Origin: JAWLFI01 sp964627995
Lineage (GTDB): Bacteria; Bacteroidota; Bacteroidia; Chitinophagales; Saprospiraceae
Length of the DNA stretch: 64,000 bases
NCBI GenBank assembly: GCA_964627995.1
Contig: CAZVLN010000009.1
Coordinates: 8,435 to 72,434, forward strand
Reading direction: 5' to 3'
Numbering within the stretch: position 1 is the stretch's first letter; each line of letters starts with the position of its first letter. A model generated the notes under the pieces. It was not told the origin of the DNA, made no database searches, and saw nothing but the letters and a program-made list of their open reading frames with translations. Below, in pieces: positions 39,612-49,368 of the stretch. A program made the translations under genes and the position numbers.

Positions 39612-41801
39612 ATGAACGCGGGAAGATTACAAGCTATTCAAACCATTTTGAATCGAGAAGAACGGCCCCTGGCATCAGATCAAAATGTAGGTGAAAAGAT
39701 ATCTACTTATTATGGTTCATTGGTTTTTGGCTCTGATGCGATGCATGAATATATGTCCAAAAAGGTATATAAAGAAATTCAGGAGTGTACAATAAGCGGA
39801 AATAAATTGTCTAGAGAAACAGCTGACGAGGTAGCTACAGCGATGCAATCATGGGCAATGGATAAAGGAGTTACGCACTACGCCCATTGGTTTCAACCCC
39901 TAACAGGGCGAACAGCTGAGAAGCATGACTCCTTTTTTACTCTCGACTCCAATGGCCAGGCGATTGAAGAATTCAATGGCAGTGAGTTGGCCCAACAGGA
40001 GCCAGACGGTTCTAGTTTCCCGGGCGGTGGATTGCGAACAACCTTCGAAGCTAGAGGATATACGGCGTGGGATCCAACATCTCCGGCATTCATTTTAGAA
40101 ATGAATGGAGGCAAGACACTCTGTATACCGACTATATTTGTCACTTATTCAGGTGAGGCGATGGATTACAAGCTTCCTTTATTAAAGTCACAAACTTTTT
40201 TAGAGGATGCAGCCATAAAAGTCGGACAGTACTTTCAAAAAGATATACGGCGCGTCAATGTGACTCTGGGATGGGAGCAAGAATATTTCTTAGTTGATGA
40301 AGCTTTGTTTTTTTCGAGGCCCGATTTAGTAATGACTGGCCGAACATTAGTAGGTAAATCTGCACCTAAAGGTCAGCAACTTGATGACCACTATTTTGGC
40401 GCTATTCCAGAACGCGTTTATAGTTTTATGAGAGATTTAGAAATTGAATCTCATCGCTTAGGTATTCCCGTGCGCACCCGACACAATGAAGTGGGGCCTG
40501 GTCAATATGAGTTGGCGCCCATGTTTGAAGAAGTAAATGTAGCTGTAGATCACAATCAGCTGCTCATGGACTTAATGGATAAGATTGCTATACGACACAA
40601 ATTACGGGTGCTTCTTCACGAAAAGCCCTTTGAGGAGGTAAATGGCTCTGGAAAGCATAATAACTGGAGTATGGCTACCAACACGGGTAAGAACCTGCTT
40701 TCACCAGGTAAGTCTCCCGGTAAAAACCTGCGTTTCCTTACCTTTTTCGTTACTGTAATCCGCGCGGTTAAGGAGCACAGTGCTTTATTAAGAGCATCTG
40801 TTGCATCTGCTTCAAACGATCATAGATTAGGAGCAAATGAAGCACCGCCGGCAATAGTATCCGTTTTTATCGGTCAGGCACTAACCAGAATTTTAAATAA
40901 CATTGAGAAAAAGGAACAAGTTGGTGAAAAGGATGTGGAAGAAGTTCTGGACTTGCTCAGCAAAATTCCTAATCTAGAAAAGGATAATACCGATAGAAAT
41001 AGAACTTCCCCTTTTGCTTTTACAGGCAATAAATTTGAAATTCGAATGGTGGGGTCAACTATGAATTGTGCGGCACCTATGACTGTCATGAACACCATTG
41101 TAGGTTCACAATTACAGGATTTTTACTCAAAGGTGGAAAGACTGCGTGAAGATGGTGTGGATCTCCAATTAGCAATTTTAGAACAAATACGAAACTATAT
41201 TTCAGAATCGCGCGATGTTTTATTTGAAGGCGACGGTTATAGTGAAGCATGGGAAAAAGAGGCTAGCAAAAGAGGCTTACCAAATACACCCAATACGCCG
41301 GATGCACTACCTGCTTACATATCGGATAAGTCTATTGAATTATTTGGAAAAGCTAAGGTCTTGTCTGAACGCGAACTTAAAGCGCACTATGAGGTAATGG
41401 TTGAAAATTATATCCTCAAGAGACAAATTGAATCTCGCACTTTAGGCGAAATGGTCTACAACCATATCATACCTGTTGCTATTCAATACCAGAAAGAAGT
41501 CGCACAAAATGTCCATCAAATGAAAATGTGTGACTTTGAAGACGACCAACTTGCTATGCAATATGATATTATAAATCGAATTCAAGGTCAGTTATCTAAG
41601 ATCAAAGATGGTGTAAATGATATGACAGAAACTCGAAGATCTGCTCATGAAAAGTCAGAGCCGGAATGCGCTCAGATTTATGCAAATGATTTGGTTCCGA
41701 TTATGGAAGAAATTAGAATTGCTGTTGACCGTCTGGAATATTTGATAAGTGACGCTGAATGGCCTTTCGCTAAGTACAGAGAACTCCTGTTCGTTCGTTA
41801 A
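39612..41801 (+). CDS. glnA: Glutamine synthetase type III
   Basis: 729 residues, the length of GSIII rather than of the 440-470 residue GSI. HNEVGPGQYELAPMFEEVNVAVDHNQL, GSGKHNNWSMATNTGKNL and FRSF-like FEIRMVGSTMNCAAPM carry the glutamate, ammonium and ATP contacts of the GS core; the N-terminal SFFTLDSNGQAIEEFNGSEL and the C-terminal helical domain are GSIII-specific. It makes glutamine from glutamate and ammonia in the cytoplasm. With gdhA at 56072 the window holds both ammonia-assimilation routes. Single gene; the 137-bp divergent upstream region should contain its promoter, but no clear -7 box was found. Confidence 0.96.
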   Translation: MNAGRLQAIQTILNREERPLASDQNVGEKISTYYGSLVFGSDAMHEYMSKKVYKEIQECTISGNKLSRETADEVATAMQSWAMDKGVTHYAHWFQPLTGRTAEKHDSFFTLDSNGQAIEEFNGSELAQQEPDGSSFPGGGLRTTFEARGYTAWDPTSPAFILEMNGGKTLCIPTIFVTYSGEAMDYKLPLLKSQTFLEDAAIKVGQYFQKDIRRVNVTLGWEQEYFLVDEALFFSRPDLVMTGRTLVGKSAPKGQQLDDHYFGAIPERVYSFMRDLEIESHRLGIPVRTRHNEVGPGQYELAPMFEEVNVAVDHNQLLMDLMDKIAIRHKLRVLLHEKPFEEVNGSGKHNNWSMATNTGKNLLSPGKSPGKNLRFLTFFVTVIRAVKEHSALLRASVASASNDHRLGANEAPPAIVSVFIGQALTRILNNIEKKEQVGEKDVEEVLDLLSKIPNLEKDNTDRNRTSPFAFTGNKFEIRMVGSTMNCAAPMTVMNTIVGSQLQDFYSKVERLREDGVDLQLAILEQIRNYISESRDVLFEGDGYSEAWEKEASKRGLPNTPNTPDALPAYISDKSIELFGKAKVLSERELKAHYEVMVENYILKRQIESRTLGEMVYNHIIPVAIQYQKEVAQNVHQMKMCDFEDDQLAMQYDIINRIQGQLSKIKDGVNDMTETRRSAHEKSEPECAQIYANDLVPIMEEIRIAVDRLEYLISDAEWPFAKYRELLFVR

Positions 41802-41846
41802 ATACTCTCTCCAATATTGGTCTAAGATGCGGTCTAATCTCTATTC

Positions 41847-44375
41847 ATGAAGCTATGGATTCTAGTATTTTTAGTTCCTCTTATCTGTTTAACGGGCTTG
41901 GGAGATGTTTTTGGGCAATCAGCTCTCATCATGGGCAGCATACAATCAGAAAACGGGGAAGTACTTCCTTTTGCAAGTATTTATTCGACAACAACCGATA
42001 GAGGTACTTCAAGCGACGAAAAGGGTCGATTTTCTTTTTCCGTTAATTCGGCAGAGGATAAAATTGTGTTTCAATATCTCGGTTATGAACAACAGACAAT
42101 CAATGTTGATTTAAATTCAAATGATACTGTAGACCTCGACGTCCGATTGAAACCTCTTTCCTTGGAATTGGAAAGCGTGACAGTTTCCGGAGACCGGAAT
42201 CCAGCGGATGAAATTATGCGCGAAGTCATTCAGCGTCGTGCCCAGTTTGAGGAGCTATCTAATCAATATGAGGCAGGGGTATATATCAAAGGTGTTTATC
42301 GTATTAAAGATGCTCCAGAGTCTATTTTGGGAATAGAGATAGGTGGCGTAGACTCGATTTTAGATGGCATGCCGTCAGACATCATCTACCTATCAGAAAC
42401 CCAGTCCTTGTATGCGCGATTTCAAAACCAGGTCAAAGAGAAAGTAATAGCTTCTAAGACGGCCGGGATGCAAAATTTCCCTAGTATAAACAGAGCCTCA
42501 GTCTTAGATGTAAACTTTTACGAGGTAGCTCCTGAGATTTTTGGGATCAAAACTAAAAGCCCACTGGCTAATGGGGCTTTTTCCCATTATAATTTCTCCT
42601 ATCTCGGTCAGTATGAGAATCCGGCTAAAAGCGCCGTTCATCAGATTGGGGTTTCACCTAAAAGACCCGGAGATCCACTTTTTGAAGGCTATATTGAAAT
42701 AGTGGACGAGACTTGGGTATTGCATGCGGTGAATTTGTTTATTGATGGTCGCCGGCTCAAGCTAGAGTTTTTAGATTCGGTTCAAATTCGACAAAATTTC
42801 ATTGATAAAGAATCTGCACCGATTCCCCCAGCAGTTCAAATTGACTACCGAATCTCAGGTTCCGCTTTTGGTTTTGTTATCCGTGGGGGATTTACAGGAG
42901 TTAAGAAAGATCTTATTTTTTCTCCTGATTCATTTTCCCTAGAATTCGATCGGACGGTGTTGTCGTATACTGAAGATGCTTTAGCAAAAGATAGTTTATA
43001 CTGGGAATCAGAACGCCCTATCTCGCTGACTAGCGAAGAGCGGGTTGATTATCAATTTAAGGACAGTGTGGAGAATAAATTCACTGATCCTGAGTTCATA
43101 GACTCTATCGATAGGGAACGGAATAAAATTCAATCTAATTTTCTCTTGACTGGCTATACTTACCAAAAAAGGAATAAAGGAATTCGTTGGAGTATTAACT
43201 CTCCGCTCACTTCACTATTTTTTAATCCAGTTCAGGGATGGAACGCAGCCTTAGATGGTAGATTTCGTAAAGACTGGAAAAATAGTCAGCGTATACGGTC
43301 CTCCTTCGAGACTTACGGACAAATTCAATATGGGAACAGTGATAAAGTATGGAGATCATGGGGTGAATTGGCTTATAAAACAGGAATGAGAAAGCCTTTA
43401 CTCATTAAAGTAACAGGAGGCTATAGACTCAATCAGGTGCCGAGAGAAAGCCCAATTAGCTTAAATGCCAATCAGTTTTCTAACTTATTCTTTAAAAATC
43501 ACTTCATAAGTTTCTACGATCAGCGCTTCCTTCGGCTTGCATGGGATAAAAATTTAGGGGGAGGATTTAGCTGGAGTCAGCAATTCAATTACGAGCGGCG
43601 ATCCATGGTAGAAAATACTTCAAACTATTCTATCTTCAGGAAGGATGAGGAGTATGCTCAAAACATTCCAAACCATGCTGATTTGGAACTAGAACCGGAT
43701 TTATGGACAGAACATGATATTTTCCTCATTTCTGGACGTCTGAAATATCGCCCGGGTTTAAGATATTTAGATCTTCCGCAAAATCGAATTGAAATTCCGG
43801 GTAACTGGCCTGAATTTGGCTTAAATTATTTCTGGGGAGTTGATCGATGGAGTTCTCGCGCAGACTTTCTGCGATTGGAAGCAGATTTAAGATATAATTA
43901 CCAAATTGGCATTGCCGGGTATTCAAATTGGGTCATTAAGGCAGGGAGCTTTATCCGCAACCAAGATTTGACTTTTTTTGATTACCGTCATTTTGCCGGT
44001 AATGCGTTTTATGTTTCTAAGGGAGACTATAGAGAAGTTTTTATGAATCTGCCCTATTACCAGTTTAGTACTCAGAATGATTACCTGGAATTTCACTGGC
44101 TTCATAATTTTCAAGGCTATCTACTCAATAAAGTACCTGGCGTTCGAAGGTTAGGCTTGGCTTTGGAGGCGAAAGGTAGCTACCTATATCACGACGATAT
44201 AGGGCACTATAATGAAATAAGCCTGGGAATAGACCGCATAGGGTGGGGGCTTTTCCGTATGTTTCGGTTAGACTTTGTTGTGAGTCTTAGAGAGGGACAG
44301 TATTCGGGCTGTCGTCTAATTTTCGGATCTCAATTTTCCTTTGACGACTTGCAGCAGGAAGGCACTCAACTATAA
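41847..44375 (+). CDS. Outer-membrane protein, CarboxypepD-reg-like domain plus DUF5686
   Basis: 842 residues. A signal peptide (ILVFLVPLICLTGLGDVFGQ) precedes a carboxypeptidase-regulatory-like beta-sandwich (IMGSIQSENGEVLPFASIYS ... KGRFSFSVNSAEDKIVFQYLGYE), a junction motif (LESVTVSGDRNPADEIMREV) and the DUF5686 region, which is predicted to form a C-terminal barrel rich in aromatic-ended strands. It resembles TonB-receptor-like proteins without a plug. Role unknown in general; surface location expected. It ends base to base against the small membrane-protein gene on the other strand. Confidence 0.83.
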   Translation: MKLWILVFLVPLICLTGLGDVFGQSALIMGSIQSENGEVLPFASIYSTTTDRGTSSDEKGRFSFSVNSAEDKIVFQYLGYEQQTINVDLNSNDTVDLDVRLKPLSLELESVTVSGDRNPADEIMREVIQRRAQFEELSNQYEAGVYIKGVYRIKDAPESILGIEIGGVDSILDGMPSDIIYLSETQSLYARFQNQVKEKVIASKTAGMQNFPSINRASVLDVNFYEVAPEIFGIKTKSPLANGAFSHYNFSYLGQYENPAKSAVHQIGVSPKRPGDPLFEGYIEIVDETWVLHAVNLFIDGRRLKLEFLDSVQIRQNFIDKESAPIPPAVQIDYRISGSAFGFVIRGGFTGVKKDLIFSPDSFSLEFDRTVLSYTEDALAKDSLYWESERPISLTSEERVDYQFKDSVENKFTDPEFIDSIDRERNKIQSNFLLTGYTYQKRNKGIRWSINSPLTSLFFNPVQGWNAALDGRFRKDWKNSQRIRSSFETYGQIQYGNSDKVWRSWGELAYKTGMRKPLLIKVTGGYRLNQVPRESPISLNANQFSNLFFKNHFISFYDQRFLRLAWDKNLGGGFSWSQQFNYERRSMVENTSNYSIFRKDEEYAQNIPNHADLELEPDLWTEHDIFLISGRLKYRPGLRYLDLPQNRIEIPGNWPEFGLNYFWGVDRWSSRADFLRLEADLRYNYQIGIAGYSNWVIKAGSFIRNQDLTFFDYRHFAGNAFYVSKGDYREVFMNLPYYQFSTQNDYLEFHWLHNFQGYLLNKVPGVRRLGLALEAKGSYLYHDDIGHYNEISLGIDRIGWGLFRMFRLDFVVSLREGQYSGCRLIFGSQFSFDDLQQEGTQL

Positions 44376-44585
44376 TTACGATTTCCAGGAGGTTAGGGAT
44401 AAATACATGATGATACCGCCCAGTAGCATCATGCATAAGTAAATGAAGAATCCAACACCCTCTGAAAAACGCTGCATAAACGACATGAATTCTAGCTGAA
44501 GACCTGTCATATTTAGGACAACAGAAGTTAAGCCAATCCCTAGCAGAAGAAAACCGATTAATGCTCCTAAAGGTTTCTTTTTCAT
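44376..44585 (-). CDS. Small membrane protein, 69 residues, two helices
   Basis: A positive N-terminus (MKKKP) and two hydrophobic helices (GALIGFLLLGIGLTSVVLNM and GFFIYLCMMLLGGIIMYLSL) separated by an amphipathic loop that carries MQRFSEG. No family recognised. It is placed tail to tail with the DUF5686 gene with no gap. The clean ATG and the well-formed two-helix pattern support a real gene. Confidence 0.6.
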   Translation of the reverse strand: MKKKPLGALIGFLLLGIGLTSVVLNMTGLQLEFMSFMQRFSEGVGFFIYLCMMLLGGIIMYLSLTSWKS

Positions 44586-44720
44586 GTTGAATATTTTTAG
44601 CTGTAACAGTGTAAGCGCGGCTTAGTTGTGTATTTTATACCAATTTACCTTATCTCAAAAGTAAGATTTATTTGTCTCTCCGTCTAATTAATCTTATATT
44701 CAGAAGCAAATAATTCGCTA

Positions 44721-45578
44721 ATGATTCAATTGATTGAGTGTCCTAGAGATGCCATGCAAGGCTTGTCTGACTTTATTCCTACTGAACATAAAATCCAGTA
44801 TATCAATCAATTATTAAAAGTGGGTTTCCACACTATAGATTTTGGTAGCTTCGTCTCTCCAAAAGCCATTCCTCAAATGCGTGATACCTCAGAGGTGTTG
44901 CAAGGGCTAGAACTGGGTGGTGATAGGTCAAAACTTTTAGCTATTGTAGCAAATGAAAGAGGAGCAAGGGATGCTTGCCGGTTCGAAGCTATTGATTATT
45001 TAGGCTATCCTTTTAGTATTTCTGAAACGTTCCAATTGAGAAATACCAATTCAACCATTGCTGATTCGGTAGACCGAGTCCAGCGGATATACGATATGAC
45101 GCGCGAGCATGATAAGGAATTAGTAGTCTACATTTCTATGGGGTTTGGTAATCCGTACGGGGATGAATGGAATGCTGAGATTGTCAAAAAGTGGGTGGAT
45201 AAACTAGTTCAAATGGGAGTACAAATACTTTCTCTATCCGATACCATTGGCGTTGCTAATCCGGAGAGCATACAATATTTGTTTGGTGAATTAATACCTG
45301 CTTACCCGGAAGTCAATTTTGGAGCACATTTACATACTCAAAAGCACAATTGGAAAGAAAAGGTAAGTGCGGCTTACGACGAAGGTTGCCGGCGCTTTGA
45401 CTCAGCGATTCAAGGCTTTGGTGGATGCCCTATGGCCAAAGATGATTTAACCGGTAATATGCAAACCGAAAACCTCATTTCCTATTTTGAGGAGGTTCGT
45501 GCAGACCTGACTATTGATCGGGAAGCATTTCTAAAAGCATTTGAATTGGCGACAAAGGTATTTCCAACATCACATTGA
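44721..45578 (+). CDS. Hydroxymethylglutaryl-CoA lyase-like enzyme
   Basis: 285 residues of a TIM-barrel HMGL-like fold. The start IECPRDAMQGLSDFIPTEHK and FGSFVSPKAIPQMRDTSEV match HMG-CoA lyase, as do LSDTIGVANP, NFGAHLHTQ and the catalytic Cys segment FGGCPMAKDDLTGNMQTE. The enzyme splits HMG-CoA into acetoacetate and acetyl-CoA, the last step of leucine breakdown; related lyases use other hydroxyacyl substrates, so the substrate is inferred. It is followed by a Mpo1-like gene 27 bp later, a second lipid/acyl-linked function. Confidence 0.85.
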   Translation: MIQLIECPRDAMQGLSDFIPTEHKIQYINQLLKVGFHTIDFGSFVSPKAIPQMRDTSEVLQGLELGGDRSKLLAIVANERGARDACRFEAIDYLGYPFSISETFQLRNTNSTIADSVDRVQRIYDMTREHDKELVVYISMGFGNPYGDEWNAEIVKKWVDKLVQMGVQILSLSDTIGVANPESIQYLFGELIPAYPEVNFGAHLHTQKHNWKEKVSAAYDEGCRRFDSAIQGFGGCPMAKDDLTGNMQTENLISYFEEVRADLTIDREAFLKAFELATKVFPTSH

Positions 45579-45605
45579 GAGAGAATAATAACTAATAGTA
45601 ATGAT

Positions 45606-46076
45606 ATGAAACCGATAGATAAGCTTTTAAGCCAATATGGAGAAAGTCACCAAAATCCTACCAATAAGGTGATTCATTGGCTTTGTGTACCCTTAATTAT
45701 GTTTAGCCTGATCGGGTTGCTTTTCAGTATTCCCTTCCCGACAGAAAAAAGCATATTGGCAAATTGGGGTTCAATCACTTTATTGCTAGCACTTTTGTAT
45801 TACTTACGCCTTTCTTTTTCCCTCTTTTTAGGGTTTTTAGGTATTGCTGCGGTTTTGATTTATGGGAATCACGCCCTCTGGATGGCACTAAATCAATCTA
45901 ACTTATATCTTACATATGCCAGTCTGGCTGTTTTCTTTGTGGCTTGGGTGGGGCAATTTTACGGTCATAAAATTGAAGGTAAAAAACCTTCTTTTTTAAA
46001 GGATATTCAATTTTTACTCATAGGCCCGGCTTGGCTGCTTCACTTTATTTACAAAAAATTGAATATACCGTACTGA
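45606..46076 (+). CDS. Mpo1-like (DUF962) membrane protein
   Basis: 156 residues with about four membrane helices. The conserved family pattern is present: YGESHQNPTNKVIHWLCVPL near the N-terminus (two His as possible iron ligands) and VGQFYGHKIEGKKPSF further on. The yeast relative Mpo1 is an iron-dependent dioxygenase that shortens 2-hydroxy fatty acids; for bacterial members this is inferred. It is in the same direction and close to the HMG-CoA lyase-like gene. Confidence 0.85.
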   Translation: MKPIDKLLSQYGESHQNPTNKVIHWLCVPLIMFSLIGLLFSIPFPTEKSILANWGSITLLLALLYYLRLSFSLFLGFLGIAAVLIYGNHALWMALNQSNLYLTYASLAVFFVAWVGQFYGHKIEGKKPSFLKDIQFLLIGPAWLLHFIYKKLNIPY

Positions 46077-46209
46077 TCTTTATAATAAGAGATTTAGCGT
46101 GTACAAGGCACCCTGTTGACTGCTTAAAGTAGAATGCTTTAACTATAAGATAATCTGCTTAATACACATAACGACTAAAAGAATATAATAAGGTGGTGGT
46201 CATCTAACA

Positions 46210-46830
46210 CTACCACGGAGTATTTTGAACAGCTTTCCAAAAATGTAATGCCATTTCGGGTTTTAAAATAAGAGTGAAAATGACGCCATATACAGCTCCA
46301 TAAAAATGGGCATCGTGATCTATTCTTGTCTCAGCCTGACCTGCTGCTCTATGGCTATACCATAAATAACCTACTCCGACTAATAATGCTGGAATCGGTA
46401 GGATACCCCATAGATATAAGGTGTTCCATGGCATCATTAGAATGTAAATGAATAAAATACCTGATACAGCTCCAGAGGCGCCAATCGACGAAAATCCATA
46501 ATTGTCCTTGTGTTTGATGTAGGTGGAAATGTCAGCTACAATGATTGTCGTGATATAGAGAACAATAAACCATATCTTGCCCATGGTAGGACCAAAAAAC
46601 GACTCATAGGCAGACTCTACGATTAGGCCAAATTGCCAAAAAACAAACATATTAATAAGTAGATGTAACCAGCCCCCGTGCAGAAAACCACTACTTACAA
46701 ATCGATACCACTCTCCCTGATGCTTTTCTCTATAAGGCCAATGCTTAAAGCGATGAAGAAAAGCAGGCTGTTGAAAGCCCATATAGCTAGTAACTGCTGT
46801 GATAATAACAAGTAGGGTCGTTAAACTCAT
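46210..46830 (-). CDS. Rhomboid family intramembrane serine protease
   Basis: 206 residues, six predicted helices. The catalytic pair is visible: Ser119 in IGASGAVSG and a His in DHDAHFYGAVYG (His175). The loop-1 WR-like region and FLHGGWLHLLINMFVFWQFG are the usual helix-2 features. It cleaves membrane proteins within or near the membrane; substrates are unknown. It follows rlmH on the same strand with 6 bp between, so they are probably cotranscribed. Confidence 0.93.
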   Translation of the reverse strand: MSLTTLLVIITAVTSYMGFQQPAFLHRFKHWPYREKHQGEWYRFVSSGFLHGGWLHLLINMFVFWQFGLIVESAYESFFGPTMGKIWFIVLYITTIIVADISTYIKHKDNYGFSSIGASGAVSGILFIYILMMPWNTLYLWGILPIPALLVGVGYLWYSHRAAGQAETRIDHDAHFYGAVYGVIFTLILKPEMALHFWKAVQNTPW

Positions 46831-46836
46831 AAGATA

Positions 46837-47304
46837 TTAGTCGTTGTGATAGGATTGACCAGCCAGAATCGTAAAGGCTCGGTATAGCTGTTCGGTAAAT
46901 ATCAATCGAATCATTTGATGGGAAAACGTCATTTTGGATAAGGAAAGTGTATACTGTGCCCTGGAACGGATCGCTTCATCAAAACCATATGCGCCACCTA
47001 TGACGAAACAGATGGGTTGTGAAAGGTGACTCATCCATTGGTTTAGTTGTTTCGCAAAGCTTCTTGAAGTATGATGACGACCATTTTCATCTAACAAAAT
47101 AACAAAGTCATCCTTTCCTGTTTTCTTTGCAATCCAATCACATTCAGCTTTACGCTGCTGTGCAGCACCTGTAAACCCCTTGGGAGCTTTACCTTCTATA
47201 TATTCGATTCGTCCATAATGTTTTAGCCGATCGAGGTAGATCTGTATCCCAGATTGCAGATACTTTTCTTTGGTTTTCCCGACAGATATTATTTTGATTT
47301 GCAT
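46837..47304 (-). CDS. rlmH: 23S rRNA (pseudouridine1915-N3)-methyltransferase RlmH
   Basis: 155 residues, the family's usual size. SPOUT fold: KIISVGKTKEKYLQSGIQIYLDRL, FVILLDENGRHHTSRSFA, ICFVIGGAYGFDEAIR (the SAM-binding trefoil knot) and MTFSHQMIRLIFTEQLYRAF with the conserved SYHND C-terminus. It methylates pseudouridine 1915 in helix 69 of 23S rRNA. Groups with the rhomboid gene downstream and the unknown 47333 gene upstream. Confidence 0.97.
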   Translation of the reverse strand: MQIKIISVGKTKEKYLQSGIQIYLDRLKHYGRIEYIEGKAPKGFTGAAQQRKAECDWIAKKTGKDDFVILLDENGRHHTSRSFAKQLNQWMSHLSQPICFVIGGAYGFDEAIRSRAQYTLSLSKMTFSHQMIRLIFTEQLYRAFTILAGQSYHND

Positions 47305-47332
47305 AAAATGATTCCCTTTCTAAATCACATAT

Positions 47333-48667
47333 TTACCAATGCTGAAACGATTTACGGTATCCAAATTCACGCTGCAATGCGGTGCGAACCTTAGACCAGT
47401 CATTATGGTAGTTCATGTGCATGAGAATGCGTCCCAAATCTCGAATATGGTCTATGGCTTTTTGACCCATATGATTTTCAGCATAGTCTAAGCAATAGCT
47501 CTTAAAGTCTTTTAAAAGACTCTTGCGCTCCTCTTTTGTAATAAAAGGCAAAATGCGTAATCGATCTTCCCACTCCCATTGTTCGATTTCAGGCATGGAA
47601 AGAGGAGCATCTGCAAGAAGTTGGTCTATGGCAAAAGCCATCATTTTCTGAGAAGACATTTTCTGGCGGTATGCGATAAGTAAATTCTCTTCCTTTTCTG
47701 ACCAATTGGATCTTTGTTTTAGCTCCTGCCATACACTACCAGGTGACTCAATGGAATCATGGTGTAAATCAATAATTAACTTTTGGTGGGCTTGCAAGTA
47801 TGGAGCTAAGGCCTCGCGCTGTAAATACGTCCATTTTTCACTAACAGAAATTATAAAAAATAGGGCCTCATTATTTAAGATGACATCAGCTTGCTCTAAT
47901 TGATCTAATACCTCCAGAGCAGGCACAGCCCTCACCCATACAAGGACTTTCTCGCGCTGCTCTGCGGTAGTGAGCTCTATGTATTCCAAAAAAGATGGGA
48001 AAAAAGCTAATGGGTCATCACTTTTCGAAAGCTTTTGCATGAGTCCCATTGCAAATTTATCCTCGTCTATCCTGCCTGACTGATAAAGTCGGCACCAAAT
48101 ATCTTCGCCGCCATATGGACGTGTTTCTGCTTTTTCATAATCGCGAATGAGCCCTTTGATCATCTCATTCATCAATTGAGGGGCCATATCCGATTTGAAC
48201 AGGCCTTGAATCACTTCTAGGAGTTGCCGATACAGTCGGATGGCCCATCCGCTATCTTGCAATTCTTCCCCTACGTCCGTCATCCATTGATGCATCGCCA
48301 GACTTTGAGCAGCAGCTAATTGATAGTTTTTTTCACTCAATGCATCAGCAGATACGCCCACAGAACTTAAAAGCAAAAACTCTAATTTCTTTTGCGATCG
48401 TTTCTGGCCCAATTTCCGCCTATTTTTTCGCCACAAGTCATCTATAAACCCATAAATTTCATCGACTCCCGCTACTTCTCCTACCTGTACACCCAGAAGT
48501 AATTTTATTGAAGTATTCAGTTCCGGATGAAATCGAATATAACCACTTAAAAACTGTTTTAAAGCCGAGCTATCGACTTCCCGGACTACTCGCTGAATAT
48601 TCGGCGCCACTCGCTCTTTAGCCAGCCGCCTTCCAGAAATATTAGACTTTGAGTAATGATTAGCCAT
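47333..48667 (-). CDS. Unknown all-alpha protein
   Basis: From ATG 48665-48667 (MANHYSKSNISGRRLAKERV) about 444 residues; a longer frame to 48733 adds only an unlikely prefix. It is helical throughout, rich in Leu, Gln, Glu and Trp, with no signal peptide or membrane segment and no Cys-His cluster. The C-terminus (HIRDLGRILMHMNYHNDWSKV) recalls the helical-repeat tails of SWIM zinc-finger proteins, but the finger is absent. I do not recognise the family. It lies upstream of rlmH with 28 bp between, which suggests one transcription unit. Confidence 0.7.
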   Translation of the reverse strand: MANHYSKSNISGRRLAKERVAPNIQRVVREVDSSALKQFLSGYIRFHPELNTSIKLLLGVQVGEVAGVDEIYGFIDDLWRKNRRKLGQKRSQKKLEFLLLSSVGVSADALSEKNYQLAAAQSLAMHQWMTDVGEELQDSGWAIRLYRQLLEVIQGLFKSDMAPQLMNEMIKGLIRDYEKAETRPYGGEDIWCRLYQSGRIDEDKFAMGLMQKLSKSDDPLAFFPSFLEYIELTTAEQREKVLVWVRAVPALEVLDQLEQADVILNNEALFFIISVSEKWTYLQREALAPYLQAHQKLIIDLHHDSIESPGSVWQELKQRSNWSEKEENLLIAYRQKMSSQKMMAFAIDQLLADAPLSMPEIEQWEWEDRLRILPFITKEERKSLLKDFKSYCLDYAENHMGQKAIDHIRDLGRILMHMNYHNDWSKVRTALQREFGYRKSFQHW

Positions 48668-48806
48668 GGTTTGTTTATAGTGTATATCAGCAACTTTTAT
48701 TTTTGCCAATCGGGCAATCGGAAAGATACACAAGCCGAGGCAATTTTCGCAGTATGCAGTCCACTTTCCTAAGGATTTCTCATATTACTCCTATTTTTAC
48801 TTATGT

Positions 48807-49148
48807 GGGCGTTCCCCTCGCTGACGCTTGGGGTCGGGCTATCCGCTCGTAGCCAGTTCCCCAGGCGATGGCATCCGTAGGGCTGCGTAGAGTTTCCATA
48901 GGTCACTTCCTCGCCTTACGGCTGCCCGTGCCATCACCCCTCAAGTAGGTCTTCAAGAGATTTGCGATTTCACAGATTAAGGTCCAAGAAAAGTACATAG
49001 TTATTCCACTTTGCTTATTGCATCGGCAAGATTATTGATTTGGCAGTATTCAGGATATAAGCAAGAAGGGCAGAGCTGGGAATATACGGTTTTAGGGGTT
49101 ATGGCACGCACCGCCTGGGGCACTGCCTGCCGCTTCTATCCCTTACGC
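48807..49148 (-). repeat. Structured intergenic element, class A copy 2 with expanded arm
   Basis: Read on the minus strand it begins with the same 22 bases as copy 1 (49127-49148) and ends GGGGAACGCCC at 48807-48817. Its main helix pairs 49112-49125 with 48854-48867 (13 of 14 pairs) though its sequence differs from that of copy 1. GAGCGGATAGCCCG (48835-48848), ACGCAGCCC and GGATGCC are shared. One arm (GTGCCAT/ATGGCAC and ACCCCT/AGGGGT) carries a loop of roughly 150 AT-rich bases absent from copy 1. It lies in a divergent intergenic region. Confidence 0.7.
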
Positions 49149-49368
49149 TAATAAGATTTAATGGTAGTTTGAGCCTCTCCCTCTTACATGAATATGAATT
49201 GAAAAGTTGTCCTTAATTGCATGAAATCATTATTAAATAAAAGATTTTGAAATTGATTTATAGCAAAACTTTTGTGAGCATCTTTACTTGGTAGTATTTG
49301 AGTCCGATAACTATAAGTGAGTGAAGCTTAAGTGAAAATTTCGATATGTTTTTTAGTACTTTTAGTGT
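49149..49368. other. AT-rich upstream region of the DinB-like gene
   Basis: 220 bases with no gene seen. Presumably it holds the promoter of the gene at 49369. No clear operator or hairpin stands out. Confidence 0.4.

Noticed and set aside
46192..46217. Short inverted repeat GTGGTGGT/ACTACCAC at the end of the rhomboid gene.
   Set aside because: Pairing includes the last codons and has no T tract; likely chance.
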